Positions 42,078 to 53,839 of a stretch of DNA of 64,000 bases are shown here, one piece after another (the stretch's first letter is position 1; every line of letters begins with the position of its first letter). Made by a program: the position numbers and the translations under genes. Below the pieces are notes generated by a model, which searched no databases, had not been told where the DNA came from, and worked only from the letters and a program-made list of their open reading frames with translations. Source of the DNA: Sepiola atlantica (lineage: Eukaryota > Mollusca > Cephalopoda > Sepiida > Sepiolidae); NCBI GenBank assembly GCA_963556195.1, contig OY744523.1:72499288-72563287 (forward strand), written 5' to 3'.

Positions 42078-42615
42078 CTTTCGTATTTCGACCCCTAAAA
42101 AAAAAAAGTTTCTACTTTTTTTGCCAAATTACATGTAAACAGCCATAATAAATATCCGCTATGAAAAAAAAATGAAATTTTTTATTATTTTAGATGTTAG
42201 GAGGGGTGGGGGATCACTTACCTATATAAGTTATACGTAAAGTGAGCACACATTTCTTGGCCACCGAATCTCACCTCTCATATTTCGACCCCTAAAAAAA
42301 AAAGTTTTTACTTTTTGGGGCAAATTACATGTAAACAGCCTCAACAAATATCCGCGCGCGGCTGTTTACATGTAATTTGCCCCAAAAACTAGAAACCTTT
42401 TTTTTTTAGGGGTCGAAATACGAGAGGTGAGATTCGGTGGCCAAGAAATGCGTGCTCACTTTACGTATAACTTATATAGGAAAGTGACACCCCCCCCCCC
42501 TCCTAAAATAAAAATTTTCATAATTTTTTTTCATAGCGGATATTTGTTGAGGCTGTTTACATGTAATTTGCCCAAAAAAGTAGAAACTTTTTTTTTAGGG
42601 GTCGAAATACGAAAG
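42078..42615. mobile_element. 538-bp complete foldback element with GTGCAC target duplication
   Basis: The whole element is a near-perfect palindrome centred at about 42350 (ccgcgcgcgg). Ends are 'ctttcgtatttcgaccccta' and its complement. Each arm itself contains two direct copies of 'caaattacatgtaaacagcc', giving four per element. GTGCAC at 42072-42077 and 42616-42621 is a perfect 6-bp duplication, interrupting the left arm of the larger element. Non-coding. Confidence 0.85.
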
Positions 42616-44003
42616 GTGCACTTTAGGGACCTCCCATTGGTTGTGAACTATTTATCCCCCCCCCCTATATGTAACACGATGTAACTTTAATTTAGATTAA
42701 GATTATCAACAAAACTTTTTTACCATTCAAAAGAGGATACATAAAATAAACTGCTGATGATTTTTTAGAATTTTTTACAGCATGCGAAACTCATGAAAAT
42801 GTGAAGTTAAAATGTTGTTTACTTTTTTTACGTGATAAAATAACGTTCTTATGTATAAGCATTTCTGCGCGCTCTGATAGGTATATTTTTAATAAATCTC
42901 GCATAAATCAAGTTATGGCCAGATCTTCACGAAATTTTAAATACTTATTCACTATAGGACTAATTTATCTTTAAAATGCTGTTTTCCTAAAATATATTAG
43001 GGAAAATATTTTTTCTACGTGATCCCCCCCCCCCCTATTTCATTTTATGAAATAGGGAACGAAATATATTCATGTCGGTCGGGTTTTTTTTTTATATAAA
43101 ACTAAAGTCTTTTAAAAAACACATTGGATAAATTTTATTAAATTTTACGTCCACATATGTTAGTAAACTGGTCCGTGAATGCACAAATAAAAAGTGGAAA
43201 TAAAAGCAATATTATGTTTTGAATTTTTTTTTACTTTTTCTCAATAAAATATACTGTGATTTATTGAAATGCCAAAAAAAAAAAGTTTTACGAAATAATT
43301 TTTATTTTCAGAGACATTTATTCATTTGATCGAGTTTATCGGTTAGTCAATTTCATTTTTAAACATCATTTTTGAAAATATGTGTTCTAAATTTTTCAAA
43401 ATATTTTAATATAATATAGCCCGAAGTATTAGGAATCGTAAAAGACCAAAGTTGTATACGACCTCATAATATGTACTTAGAAAAAAGTCCTTCATTTGAA
43501 AGCCTTTTTTGCCGCAGATCGTTTTCGCCGCAACTGTGGAACGCAATACTAGCCGTAATTAACGCGGTTACATTTTTAGAGTGAAATTGACGCACGCTAA
43601 TTAATTTGTAGAGCTAAGCTCATTTAAAAAAAAAAAACGTTGACAAAAGTATTAATTATATTTATTATTATTATAATTATTATTTTTATTATTATATAGG
43701 CCTATTTATAATACTTTTTATCATTTTTCTATGTTTATCCATTCAGAATTTTCTTTCGAAATTTCGAAATAAAAACTTTTTTATTTTGAATTTTTATTAT
43801 TCAATTGACGAATATTTTTAATCATTAACAAACCACAATACTTTCTCCATTTTCATTTTTAGTTTAATTTTTATTATATAAAATTTAACCAAAATTTAAG
43901 TCAAATGCTAACAAAACAAAATAGATCAAATCGTTACTTGCAATAGTATTTAAAAATTAAACGTGACTGGGGAATCTTATACTATTGTCAACAGAACGAG
44001 AGC

Positions 44004-44078
44004 GGGCTCGTCAACACTAGGGCGTTTGCGTAGAACAGCTGAACACTTCCGAGTCAAACCTCACGAAAACTGGTTCAG
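44004..44078 (-). repeat. Lone end of the 34283-34741 MITE family
   Basis: 'gggcgtttgcgtagaacagc' and 'cacttccgagtcaaacctca' match the right end of the element at 34690-34741 with about eight differences. No second end nearby. Confidence 0.65.
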
Positions 44079-44699
44079 GATCGATATCAGTACCTTAATA
44101 AATATAGTATTTGTAAAAATAAAATCCTAAAATTATCCATTTTAATATTCTTTTCTTAAACAAAAGTAAATACTAGTTTAAGCAGGTAAGTTATTTAGGC
44201 AATTGCAATAAAAAAAAAGTAATAATCTGTCTAAAAAATGTGGAACTCAAGGAAAATGTAAAAAAAAACGTTAATTTTGTCTACAACATAATGAAAGTAA
44301 TTAATTCTATCACTTTTGGACATCCATAGGTACATAACATCTCGCAATGTAGCACATAATGCTATTTTTGTGTAAACAAGACATCCAGCCGTAGAAAAAG
44401 AAAATTTCGTACTTGTATCGCAAGATAAAGGGTTTCTTTCCCAAATAGATAATTTAATCTTTAAATAAACTATTTTACTTCAAAACGACTTCCTATAAGT
44501 ATAACTTTATTTTAGGGAGATTTTTAAAAACACTACATGGAACGCGAATGTATGAATTTCTTAAAGAAAGCAAAAACCGGTGACGTCAGTGATTCTATGG
44601 CTGCGCTTGGAGGTCCCTAGTGCACTTCTATAAATTTACCAATAAATTTCGGCTCGTGTACCGCATCTGCACAAGTGCACAGATGAGGCTAAATTTGTA

Positions 44700-44837
44700 C
44701 TTTTCCTAACCCTGAGTAAAAAAAAAAAAAATATTAGTTTGCGTATTTTCTGTTTATTTTTTTTTTTCAAAAAAAATGTGTCCTACAGAATTGGAAATTT
44801 TGGAATGCAAAAATGAAAGGTCATCGTGAAAGCAAAA

Positions 44838-44869
<32 letters not shown>

Positions 44870-45500
44870 GATCAAGGGAAAAATTATATAATAAAAAAAA
44901 TACTAGCATCAGTAATAAAAAAAAATAGAATAAAAGCAAAAGTATTTAAATAATTACACGCAAAATGTATTAACTATAAAAAATTGATTTTTCTATTTGA
45001 ATAAAAATGTCAAGTTTAAAGTGTTCGACGAATTACAGTTGGAAATGGATCATTTTATTTTTAAAAAAAGAAGTTATTTGTATATTTGGATTCGGCTTTC
45101 TCTGTTCATAGTAGGAACTGCTTACTCCACGACTAGATGTATATTAGGCAAAAGCACTGAAAGTAAAATCCCAGCTTAAGAGCCTCATCTACTTTTATAT
45201 ATAGATATAATTTCGGTTCTTCGGAAAAGTAACCCAGCCCTGATTTATACCTTTAGCAAGTATTGATGTCCGAAAAGACAATAATCTCAGTTATAATGAC
45301 GCTTTACGTGCGTAGCGCTAAATTATTGCGAGATTACGTTCACGTAACGTCAATTAAATACACCGAGGAATTTCTTTGGCGTCACTGAATAAAAAAAATT
45401 AAAAAATTTCGGCAATATCTTATACTATATACGTATATGAAGTTCAAAGAAATAAATTATTTGTAAACACAACAAATTTTTGACAAATTATTTTTAAATT
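44700..45500. other. Homopolymer-rich spacer
   Basis: Contains long A- and T-runs (for example T-runs at about 44838-44869). The segment 44895-45060 (taatttaaataattaca..., 'ctatttgaataaaaatgtca') resembles 31930-32060, suggesting an old duplicated repeat. No gene. Confidence 0.5.
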
Positions 45501-45501
45501 C

Positions 45502-45679
45502 GGGTATCTTTTAGAATGATCAGTACGCTGGAAACGCTCAAAAAAACAAATATACAACAAATAAAAGTAACTGTCCTCGATTAAAGTCAATTTAAAACTG
45601 ACCTGTGATATTTGTTTGTATTTTTAAACCGTTCCAACTGCTATTTATTAGAAATCAATAGTTTTGTCACACGAACATT

Positions 45680-45724
<45 letters not shown>

Positions 45725-45953
45725 GCTTGCTCGTAAGGAAGTGAGCAGAAGACACCATTTTGTCTAGAAGAAATTTTTTTTTTACATCTAATAAAAACCC
45801 ATTTATAGTACGTAAAAATACAAACAAATATCATAGGTAAGTAGACAAATATCTCTTCTCGACGTAGGTTAAACTCACTTGTTGCATAACCCCGTTCTCG
45901 TTAGTTTTTTGGACCTCGTCCGCGACTGTACTGATCATTCTAAAAGATACCCC
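45502..45953. mobile_element. MITE-like element with a poly(A) interior
   Basis: 'gggtatcttttagaatgatc' at 45502 is matched by 'gatcattctaaaagataccc' at 45934-45953. The interior holds a run of over 30 A (45687-45720). No coding capacity and no certain target duplication. Confidence 0.7.
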
Positions 45954-46960
45954 CAATTTCCTTTAAGAAATGTCAGTAGTGAAATAATTCCATAACGTTA
46001 ATTTTATTTAATTTCTTAATATAAATTAAAAAAATTCTACGCAGAAAAAGAATTCCAAAACTTTTATTTACTTTTTATTCCATTATGTTAACTTTAAAAA
46101 AAAGTCATTCAACTAGATTTTTCAAAAAATTAAGATTTTAAGACGTAAAAAGTTGTGAAAAACGGACTATGGTAAAAGACGAACAAGACTGATCCCCCGT
46201 CTTAAAATCTCAATTTTTTAAATTTCTTTTTAAAAACCCCGGAATTCTCTATTGACATGATAGGTAATTGTACACCGAAAAAGATTTTTTTTTTACATTG
46301 AGATGGTCAAAAAGAGGTGGGGGGGGGTCAGTCTACGTTGAATTTACATTGGAAACTGATTCCCCCTCCTAAAATGTACAATATTTGAAAAAAAAATTCC
46401 AAAAACCCCGGAATTCTCTAGCAGCCTGATAGGTAAGTGTACACCGAAAAAAGAAAAATGGTCAGTAAAAAGTTGTGAAAAACGGACTATGGTAAGAGAC
46501 GAACATGTGCCTTTTTAATTTGACAAACTTCTAAATGTTTTCCCTTTATGTATGTATCCAAGATTTTAATAAACTCGTGAGATTTTCATCTATATCTTTC
46601 CCTCGTGCCATTTGTCATTTTTACCGGTGCCATTTTTATCTAAATTCGGTAAAAAACACCATGTGCCTTTTGCAGCCCTCTGACGAAACACATTTTAAGT
46701 GGTAAGTTAGAAAAAACAAATAGCAAGTTAAACCACACAGCCGCCTAAAATGAATTCGGAAAAAAAATTACAAAATAAAATAATTCTAAAATATTTTGTC
46801 TATATCGGCCACCTTTTACCATGTCAACTCGTTCTCTTTTTTTTAATTTCACATATACAATTAAGCATACAACTTCCCGTTTTTAATGCTTAATCTTATT
46901 TTAAGATATTTTTTTTTACTAAAATATTTTCTTAAGTAAAACAATTAAAAAAAGGGCGGG
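45954..46960. repeat. AT-rich region with local duplications
   Basis: 'aaaaagttgtgaaaaacgga' occurs at 46147 and 46466. 'ccccggaattctct' with 'tgataggtaa(t/g)tgtacaccg' occurs at 46236 and 46406. The same sequences appear inverted near 26040-26140. No gene. Confidence 0.6.
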
Positions 46961-47231
46961 GTACTTGCAATAAATGAGTATCTAGAGGATTTGACGGAGA
47001 ATCCAGAATTAGTTACGGAAATGGCCGAAGCAGTTAACGAGTTGAAAACCGAAGAAAATATTCAAACGCAGACGACACTTAAGAGTGCGAATGATTAGGC
47101 TTAAATAATTTTTTGGTCAATCCCAATAAAAAAAAAAGTAGCTTTCAAATCATAAATTGCTTCAGCCATTTCCGGGAGTAACCCTGAATTTTATGTCAAA
47201 GTACTGAAATCCTCTGGATATTCACAAGTAC
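46961..47231. mobile_element. Inverted-repeat element with a coding-like arm
   Basis: 'gtacttgcaataaatgagta' (46961) and 'tcacaagtac' (47222-47231) lie at the two ends. Inner matches include 'tctagaggattt' with 'aaatcctctgga' and 'cggaaatggc' with 'gccatttccg'. The left arm reads as an open stretch EYLEDLTENPELVTEMAEAV ending in TAG at about 47096. It is too short to assign, possibly a captured coding fragment. Confidence 0.5.
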
Positions 47232-47983
47232 AGTTGTTTGGAAGCAATGAAACAGTGTTGAAAGCCATTTACTGAATAATTTACATTACTGAAACGTTAA
47301 AAAAATCCTTTTTTTTTTTTCGAGCAAGAAACGTGCACGTGTCATTTGTGGGCAAATTAAGATTTCATTTTTATTGCTGGACAATATTTTTAAGCAAAAA
47401 AATTAGATTTCAATCTCAACAAAGTTTTAGGGAATAAATACCAATTACTTTGATTTACGGAACTTACTTGTTGAGATTTCTGCAGTTTCATCCAAACCAG
47501 AAATCTTACACACTTTCATAATACTTCATCTTTCTCAAGTTTTTTTTTTCCTTCGCCATTTATTTCTGACGCTTGCTAGAAGAATGGCTGACATTTTGTT
47601 TCTGGTCAAGTTTCATTTTTAAAGCCAAGTAAATTGCTCGCTTCATGAAATCACAAATAACGAATCTTCAACTGAATATTGTTTGCACTTTCACTTAACA
47701 TTTCCGATCACAAACCTTTAAGTATGTTCTTCAGGTTGAATAGACTTACTAAGAAATTCTCATAAGCACTCAACAGAAAAGGTTTTATAATCACTTCCGG
47801 TAAAGGAATCAAACCGGAAGTAGAAAGCGCTGACCTAAAAAGAGAAACGTATTCAGGTAGTTGGACGATTTTACCCACGGACAGTTTGGCCAGCTTTTTT
47901 TTTTTTTCAAGTGTCTATTTGGCCAAAACTATGAAATAATGGATATAAATGAAAATTAAATTTCTAATTTAGTTAGATTATTT
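47232..47983. other. AT-rich spacer
   Basis: No gene or repeat recognised. Confidence 0.5.
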
Positions 47984-47992
47984 CATGTAAAC

Positions 47993-50001
47993 TAGGTACG
48001 TGCAAAATCAATGGCCGATTCCTAAAATGTAAAAACATTTTGACCCCCCCCCCATTCACTTAAAAATTCATTAAAATTCAGGAAATCAACTAATTTTAAT
48101 GAAATTTTCAATATTTATTAATCAACAATCAAGGAATATAATGAAACCATTATTTCTTTTTAATTCTTAGTGAAAATGTATTATTTGTTTTAAACAAAAT
48201 ACACCTTTACTAAAGTTATATTTTTATATATTAATTTTTTTAAATGCATTAATTTTTTTTTGTTTTTTATAAAAATAAAGCATTGTAGATGTTAACAATT
48301 TTAAATAAGTTTTTAAATATTTTTTATATATTACGAAAAAGGCCTCTAAATACTGTGTTAACAAAATTACTATAACTCGAAGAAAAATTAATTTTTTGAA
48401 TTAGCGATATTATTAATGAATAAAGCATTCTTTAATCAATATTGTCACAGTAAAAAATAATATAATTGCAGAAAATATTTCATGTGATTTTAATGATTAG
48501 TGTTTCTGGGAAAATAAAAAATGCGATATAATTATATTTCCCTTTCATACATGAACATGGCACCATCAGCGCAAGAAATTTTGTTTATAATCTTGAAAAT
48601 AAACCAAAAATGTAGAAATTTAAGATCCAGGAACATGACAGAAAAAAGAATTTTTAAAATTGGATAATTTCTACTAACGATGAACTTGGATTGGTATGGT
48701 AGCCCCGTTCTGTAATAAACAGGTGGGATTAGCCTTCCAACAACCACTCACTTTTACACCGCCCTCAAAATTTTATTTTTAGAGATTGAACAATTTCGTT
48801 TATTTCACAATTCATCGTCAATTATTTGGAAAGATTTGTATTTGTTTTGTCTTTTTTTTCCATTAATAAATATTTAAAAAGTTAAAAACAATTATTTATT
48901 AATAAATAAAGAGAATTCAAACATGACATTTTCTTTCAAAATTGAATTCTATTTATTAATAAATAACTGTTTTAACTTTTTTTTCAATGAATAAATTGTC
49001 ATTGTAGTCATTGACTTTAATTTACTTTTTCACACTTAAAATAAAAAATACACTTTATTTTTGAAAGAATCAATGTAATTTATCGTTACAACATGTTAAG
49101 AATAAATCGAGTAACTAAAGTTTTTAATCATCATGTAAAAATAAATTGATAAAATTGACGCAGTTCGTAACGTAAAAATAATTTTTAACATTTAAAAAAA
49201 GTTTTATTTAAAATTCTAAGGAAAAATATTGGTAAATAGACATCATCAATAATTTCAGAGTATTACTAAATTAAAAACTAATACTAAGATAAATATGAAC
49301 CTTTTTAGTTAAAAATAAAATAAATAAGATATTAATTGCATACATTCACAAATATTTTAATTAAATAAGCATTTCCTTTTTTATTACAACAAAATAAGGG
49401 TACTTAAATTTCTTTATAACCTTAAAAAGAATAAAGAAATTAATGGATAATAATTTTTCAACTCCTATAAACTATTACAAAACCATTTTTTGTATATTAA
49501 GTTAAAAATGATAAATTATGACATGTTTGTCTTCCATATATTTTGCATAGCGATAGTCAATCGGTAAACAAAGTCCTTTACCGATTAACTGATGCCGGAT
49601 TTTACTAATTTATGACTTTTGGAGGGATAAATTTGCTAATTTTTAGTAAAACGTGGGACTTTTTTTTTTTAATTCAGTATCTTATGACTTTAATTTAATA
49701 ATTATCTTTGAAATAGTTCCCCAAAACTTATATTTATCTTTCAAGGGATTTTTACAAGTAATTTTTTCAAAGTTCAAAATTCACTGAATTTTGGGGGGTT
49801 TAAGCCGTCGTTATAACATATTTCATTATAATTTTTTTTTTCACACATAAATATGCAGGTTTTCCCGTTTAGAGATTAAATTTAGGCTTTTATCTTTCAA
49901 ACCCAATCAAAGTTTACACGGAAATTAATTAGATAATTAATGATCAGCGCTTTTTAATAAGCATAGTCTGTACAAGAGACGGACATTTTTGCACGTACCT
50001 A
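47993..50001. mobile_element. 2.0-kb non-autonomous DNA transposon with 9-bp target duplication
   Basis: Perfect 15-bp terminal inverted repeats 'taggtacgtgcaaaa' (47993-48007 and 49987-50001), flanked by a perfect 9-bp direct repeat 'catgtaaac' (47984-47992 and 50002-50010). The interior is strongly AT-rich with a palindrome around 48863-48985 and no transposase-like frame. A 9-bp duplication is seen in Mutator-like and some Merlin elements; superfamily otherwise open. A partner fragment lies at 26590-26710. Confidence 0.85.
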
Positions 50002-50010
50002 CATGTAAAC

Positions 50011-50577
50011 CTTAAAAAGGGTAATTTTAATTTATTTGGTTCATTCTTATTTCAGTCACGTAAATTATTTAGTGATATGTGTTTCAGCATGGTTTTGCCA
50101 TTAAAGGACCTTTCGCTAGAAAATGATCAACTTGGGTTAGCGTTCTTCCTTAGCTAGCCTTTTTATGCACTTGTTTATATTTTCCTGACCGATTTTTTAT
50201 TTCGTTGTTTCATGTGTAGGATGAAACTTGCTTTAAGTTTGTATTGTCAATATTAGTTTCATTTTACTAAAACATGTTTCAAATAAAAATAAGTTAATTG
50301 GGAGTAATACTAAAACCCATTTCAGTCTAGAAATATACTTGACTGAAATAATAATCAATTAATTAATTTAAAATATACAAAGTTTCCCATTTTAAAAAAA
50401 TCAATACTTTCGACATATATTGACAGATATATGAGTAAATGAAAGAAAAAGATTTTTAAAATTAAAGTCATCATAATCATCTGTTTAACGTCCGTTTTAC
50501 ATGCTGACATGTGTTGGACGGCTTTTAGAAATTGACTTCCAAACTAACCTTGACAGCATCAAACCTTTTTTTGTCGG
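50011..50577. other. AT-rich spacer
   Basis: No gene or repeat recognised. Confidence 0.5.
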
Positions 50578-50787
50578 TGTTGTGAAGTTGTTCCACAGTA
50601 AATAATAAATAAAGGAAGTCAAGTCGAGGGTTGGTTTAACAAGTGTATTAACAAAGTAAGAAAGTGACTAACTCTTGGCTAGACAGTTACAAGACTGTGC
50701 TTTGTCTTCAGTGTCTCTGGTGACTCGCACTATTTATAGTGACAACCGGTGTAGTTTCTCCTGTATAAGAACGGCCGGTGTAACAGT
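50578..50787 (-). repeat. LTR fragment, inverted copy of 56013-56222
   Basis: Starts 'tgttgtgaagttgttccaca' and includes 'gaagtcaagtcgagggttgg', 'ctagacagttacaagactgt', 'cactatttatagtgacaacc' and 'ggccggtgtaac', the reverse complement of the last 210 bp of the LTR at 55051-56222. It ends abruptly near 50787. Confidence 0.75.
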
Positions 50788-51418
50788 CGGGATAAAATAT
50801 GGTTCGGCTCAGCCCTAGGAGATCATCCTCCCAGGCAATACCTCCTCCTTCAGGAAGAGGAATGTTGATTTATGGCTTTTGTAAACCCCACTTGCCGTGC
50901 AGATCGTCGTGACAATAACAAAAATAGATCCAAGTTCCTCTAGGCTGGGATGGCGACGATGATAATGATGATGACGTTACCAATCTTGTCGTCTCGTCCA
51001 GCTACAAACACACTCCCAAGTTGAAACTCTTTTTAGCAGTGAGCGATCACTGGGCGAACAGCAACCGGTTGGCTCTGTGGTGGCGAAGGATCATTCAAAG
51101 CAGAACAAAAGGAAAAGAACAATGTTCAACAACTCGGTCTGTGTTTTTTTTGTATAGAAGAGTAATTATTAATAAAATAAAAGAATTGATTTTACATTGG
51201 TCAATGGTAGGATTAATGTCTACCGTGCTCGTAAAGCAACGGTTGTTTTTTTTTCGCTACGTTATTTCGCTAGTTCTCTGTGTGTGCGAATTCTTTACAC
51301 AAGTGGTTGTCTAAGTCACAACTTAACGGGCGAAGGCGGTGGCGAGAATTTCGTCCAGTTTAGTTCTTAGACGCACGCTACTTCAGTCTCTCCCGGGCGT
51401 CAGTTCAACTCTCGCTCG
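50788..51418. other. Unassigned single-copy-looking sequence
   Basis: Less AT-rich than the surroundings. It may be leader sequence of the LTR element whose fragment precedes it, but no primer site or coding domain is recognised. Confidence 0.4.
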
Positions 51419-52257
51419 TGTATACTTCACGCTTAGAAATAGAGGGTGGGGGCGCCGCCTTCTCATTACGATTTGATTTCGTATTTTAAGCGCCAGCTTA
51501 AAATCAAAATTAAATGTGATAAAAGGGGGTTGCCTACCTCACTGTTTAAACATAGGTGGATATGCGTGTTCGTACGAAATAGATTTGAGTTTGTGTTCCC
51601 TGCCTATGCATGGCACATGCCTACCCTAGCTCTTCTTTTTATTGACAATTTCTTGAACATCCAAGTGTTGGATTAGTCCCTCTACCTAGTAGTACAAATG
51701 AGTCCTGTCCCCCTATCTTTATTTTAGGTGTCAGAACTTCTCCAAGATGGCCGTTCTCCCAATTTACTTTATCCCTGACCCGCCCTAATTGTATTTATAT
51801 TGGAGAACACCGCACATCCCTAAAAACCCTACCCTGTATTTATTTTGTCCCTTAGGCTACGCCCACTCCAGAAGACAGCGAGCAGTTCATACCTTAGATA
51901 GGTTGCGTTGGTCCTACTAACGTACTATAACTAGCATTTTATTTTGTTCTTTATTTTTCTATCCCTTTTATTTTTATTTATTTGGGGGGGGGGGAGGTTA
52001 AGGCTTCTTTGTTCTCCCACTCCCATCATCATCAAACATTGTATATATTTTGTAAATAAAAATCATCAAACCACCTGTGGATTATTTTAAGTAGTTTAGT
52101 CTATAGAGTGAATGTGGTATTGTGGTGATTAGAACTAGTTTTAGGGCATAGACCGGTGGACGACCCCCGACCCTCCGTCCGGCCATACCCATTTTGGCCT
52201 TGTGCCACATCTTACAATTTTATATATCACTGTAAATATTGTCAAGATAAATAAAGA
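51419..52257 (+). mobile_element. LINE 3' end, 5'-truncated copy
   Basis: Starts inside the ORF2 tail (cttcacgcttagaaatagag; frame YDLISYFKRQLKIKIKCDKR to FEFVFPAYAW at about 51610). It continues through the 3' UTR with the conserved block 52071-52175 and tail 'gataaataaa' at about 52246-52255. Closely similar to copy A 7890-8714. The tail is followed by 'gagaacgcttagcg', not U2. A classic 5'-truncated insertion. Confidence 0.85.
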
Positions 52258-52327
52258 GAACGCTTAGCGAATTCTACACCTTTTTCTTGTTCGTTATTGC
52301 CACATTTATTGCTCTTGTTATTTCTCT

Positions 52328-52365
<38 letters not shown>

Positions 52366-52366
52366 A
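52328..52366 (+). repeat. (TTG)n microsatellite
   Basis: About thirteen uninterrupted TTG triplets. Confidence 0.95.
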
Positions 52367-52497
52367 TTTGGTCTCTCTTTTTTAAAGCCGAATTATTTTT
52401 ACGGTTAGATTTTTTTTCTCTGCTGTTTTTTTCTTCTTTTTTTAAAATATATTTTTCCCTTATCGGCCATCGCAGCTTCATGCCCTGTGCCAAGGGA

Positions 52498-52885
52498 AGT
52501 GAGGTCGTCACCACCGGGACTTATTATCGACTTGCCGAAGCTAGAGGAAATTCAAAAAGAAGAAACTCACACTGTTCGCCGTCGACAAGAAGACAACAAA
52601 AAAAGCGATACGAGCCTCCGTTGATATTGTCACCAAACTGCTTGCTTCAGTGGGTCACAGACCAACAAAAATTATTAAAACACGCGGATATCATAACTGG
52701 GTATCACTTTTTACGTCTGAAGAAGAATGCTTGGAACTTGCGAAAAGGGAAATAATAACGCGAGACTACATACTACGATTGGAGTACTTGGGGCGTAGAA
52801 GAACGACGATTTCAATCTTCCACGTCCTCTTCTACATCGAAGGCGAACACATTGGAGCTTTCTGAGCAAAATATGGAAATATAAT
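52498..52885 (+). pseudogene. Diverged LINE ORF1 fragment
   Basis: Frames encode NWVSLFTSEEECLELAKREI and YILRLEYLGRRRTTISIFHV with EGEHIGAF, parallel to the ORF1 core (NLILRPEYLSRRRTTVTVLG, DSEHLGAV). It differs more from copies A-D than they do from each other, so it is a separate subfamily. It abuts Gypsy-like pol sequence near 52890-52940. Confidence 0.6.
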
Positions 52886-52929
52886 GTCAGTATCTTGTGA
52901 CCACTACTTGTCAACTTGGAATTTTGACA

Positions 52930-53630
52930 TACTTATCAACGAAAGGTCTAGTGCAATTAAAAATATGCCCTCCCCTACAAATGTTGCTGAATTGCAAACA
53001 GTTCTAGGTCTTGCTAATTATTATCAGATATATTTAAATAATATGCATGATTTACGTTCCCCGTTGAATGAATTGTTAAAAAAAGATAAAAATGGCAATG
53101 GACAGAAAATTGCCAGAAGGCTTTTAAAAAGATGCAGGATTTGCTTACATCAGAACTTTTTTAACACATTATGACTCGAAATTAGAAATAATTTTGGCTA
53201 CTGATGCGAGTAATTACGGCATCGGAGCCGTACTGCTCCATAAAGACAATTTAGGGGGCACAACAGCCATTGCTCATGCGAGCAGAGGTTTAATCTCGAC
53301 TGAGAAAAACTATAGCCAGATTGAGAAGGAAAGTTTATCCATCATTTTCGTGATTAAAAAATTTCACAAATTCATCTATGGCAGTAAATTTATTTTACAG
53401 ACGGATCATCGCCCAATACTTTCTATTTTTGGATCAAAGAAAGGAATCCCAGTTCATACAGCAAATAGATTACAGCGATGGGGCACTATTCTGCTAAATT
53501 ATGATTTCAAAATGGAATAGATTCATTCAAAGAAGTTAGGCCATGCGGATGGCTTGTCTCGATTAATTCCAAAATATTGTGAACCAATCGGAGATACGGT
53601 AATCGCATCACTCAAAGCTGAAAGTTAAAT
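52930..53630 (+). pseudogene. Gypsy RT thumb and RNase H
   Basis: 52930-53174 gives AIKNMPSPTNVAELQTVLGL and NNMHDLRSPLNELLKK (RT connection). After a frameshift, 53194-53520 gives MATDASNYGIGAVLLHKDNL, EKNYSQIEKESLSIIFVIKK, FILQTDHRPILSIF and RLQRWGTILLNYDF. A TAG at 53518-53520 interrupts it, and LGHADGLSRL continues beyond. RNase H degrades the RNA template; the Asp/Glu/Asp pattern is visible. Confidence 0.8.
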
Positions 53631-53839
53631 AAAAGAAATAATCGTTAGCACCGTACGCGAACTCCCAACGACTGCGCAAGACATACAAATAAAATCTAAA
53701 AGTGATAATTTTATTAAAAACATGATGGATAAAGTGAAGTGCAAACAAGGGGGGAAATATAAATTCGCCGGTAAGCAATAACTATTCAATTTGTGACAAA
53801 ATTTTAATGTACGCCGAGCGTGTCGTGATTCCAGTGGCA

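Larger units (their letters stand above)
41518..44678. mobile_element. Large inverted-repeat element containing two nested insertions
   Basis: Left end 'gcacttgtgcaaatgcgcta' to 'gccgaaatttatt' (41518-41554) is mirrored by 44641-44678 (aataaatttcggctcgtgta...). The mirrored sequence continues past a nested insert with 'ggtaaatttatagaagtgca' (42056) against 'gtgcacttctataaatttac' (44619), and 'agggacctcc' (42625) against 'ggaggtccct' (44609). The interior is AT-rich with no ORF of interest, so this is presumably non-autonomous. 42622-44600 holds nothing else recognised except the fragment at 44004-44078. Confidence 0.6.

Noticed and set aside
51021..51314. Protein of about 97 residues in the unassigned stretch
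   Set aside because: No recognisable domain, composition shifts within it, and no homologue among the other copies in the window. Not supported as a gene.
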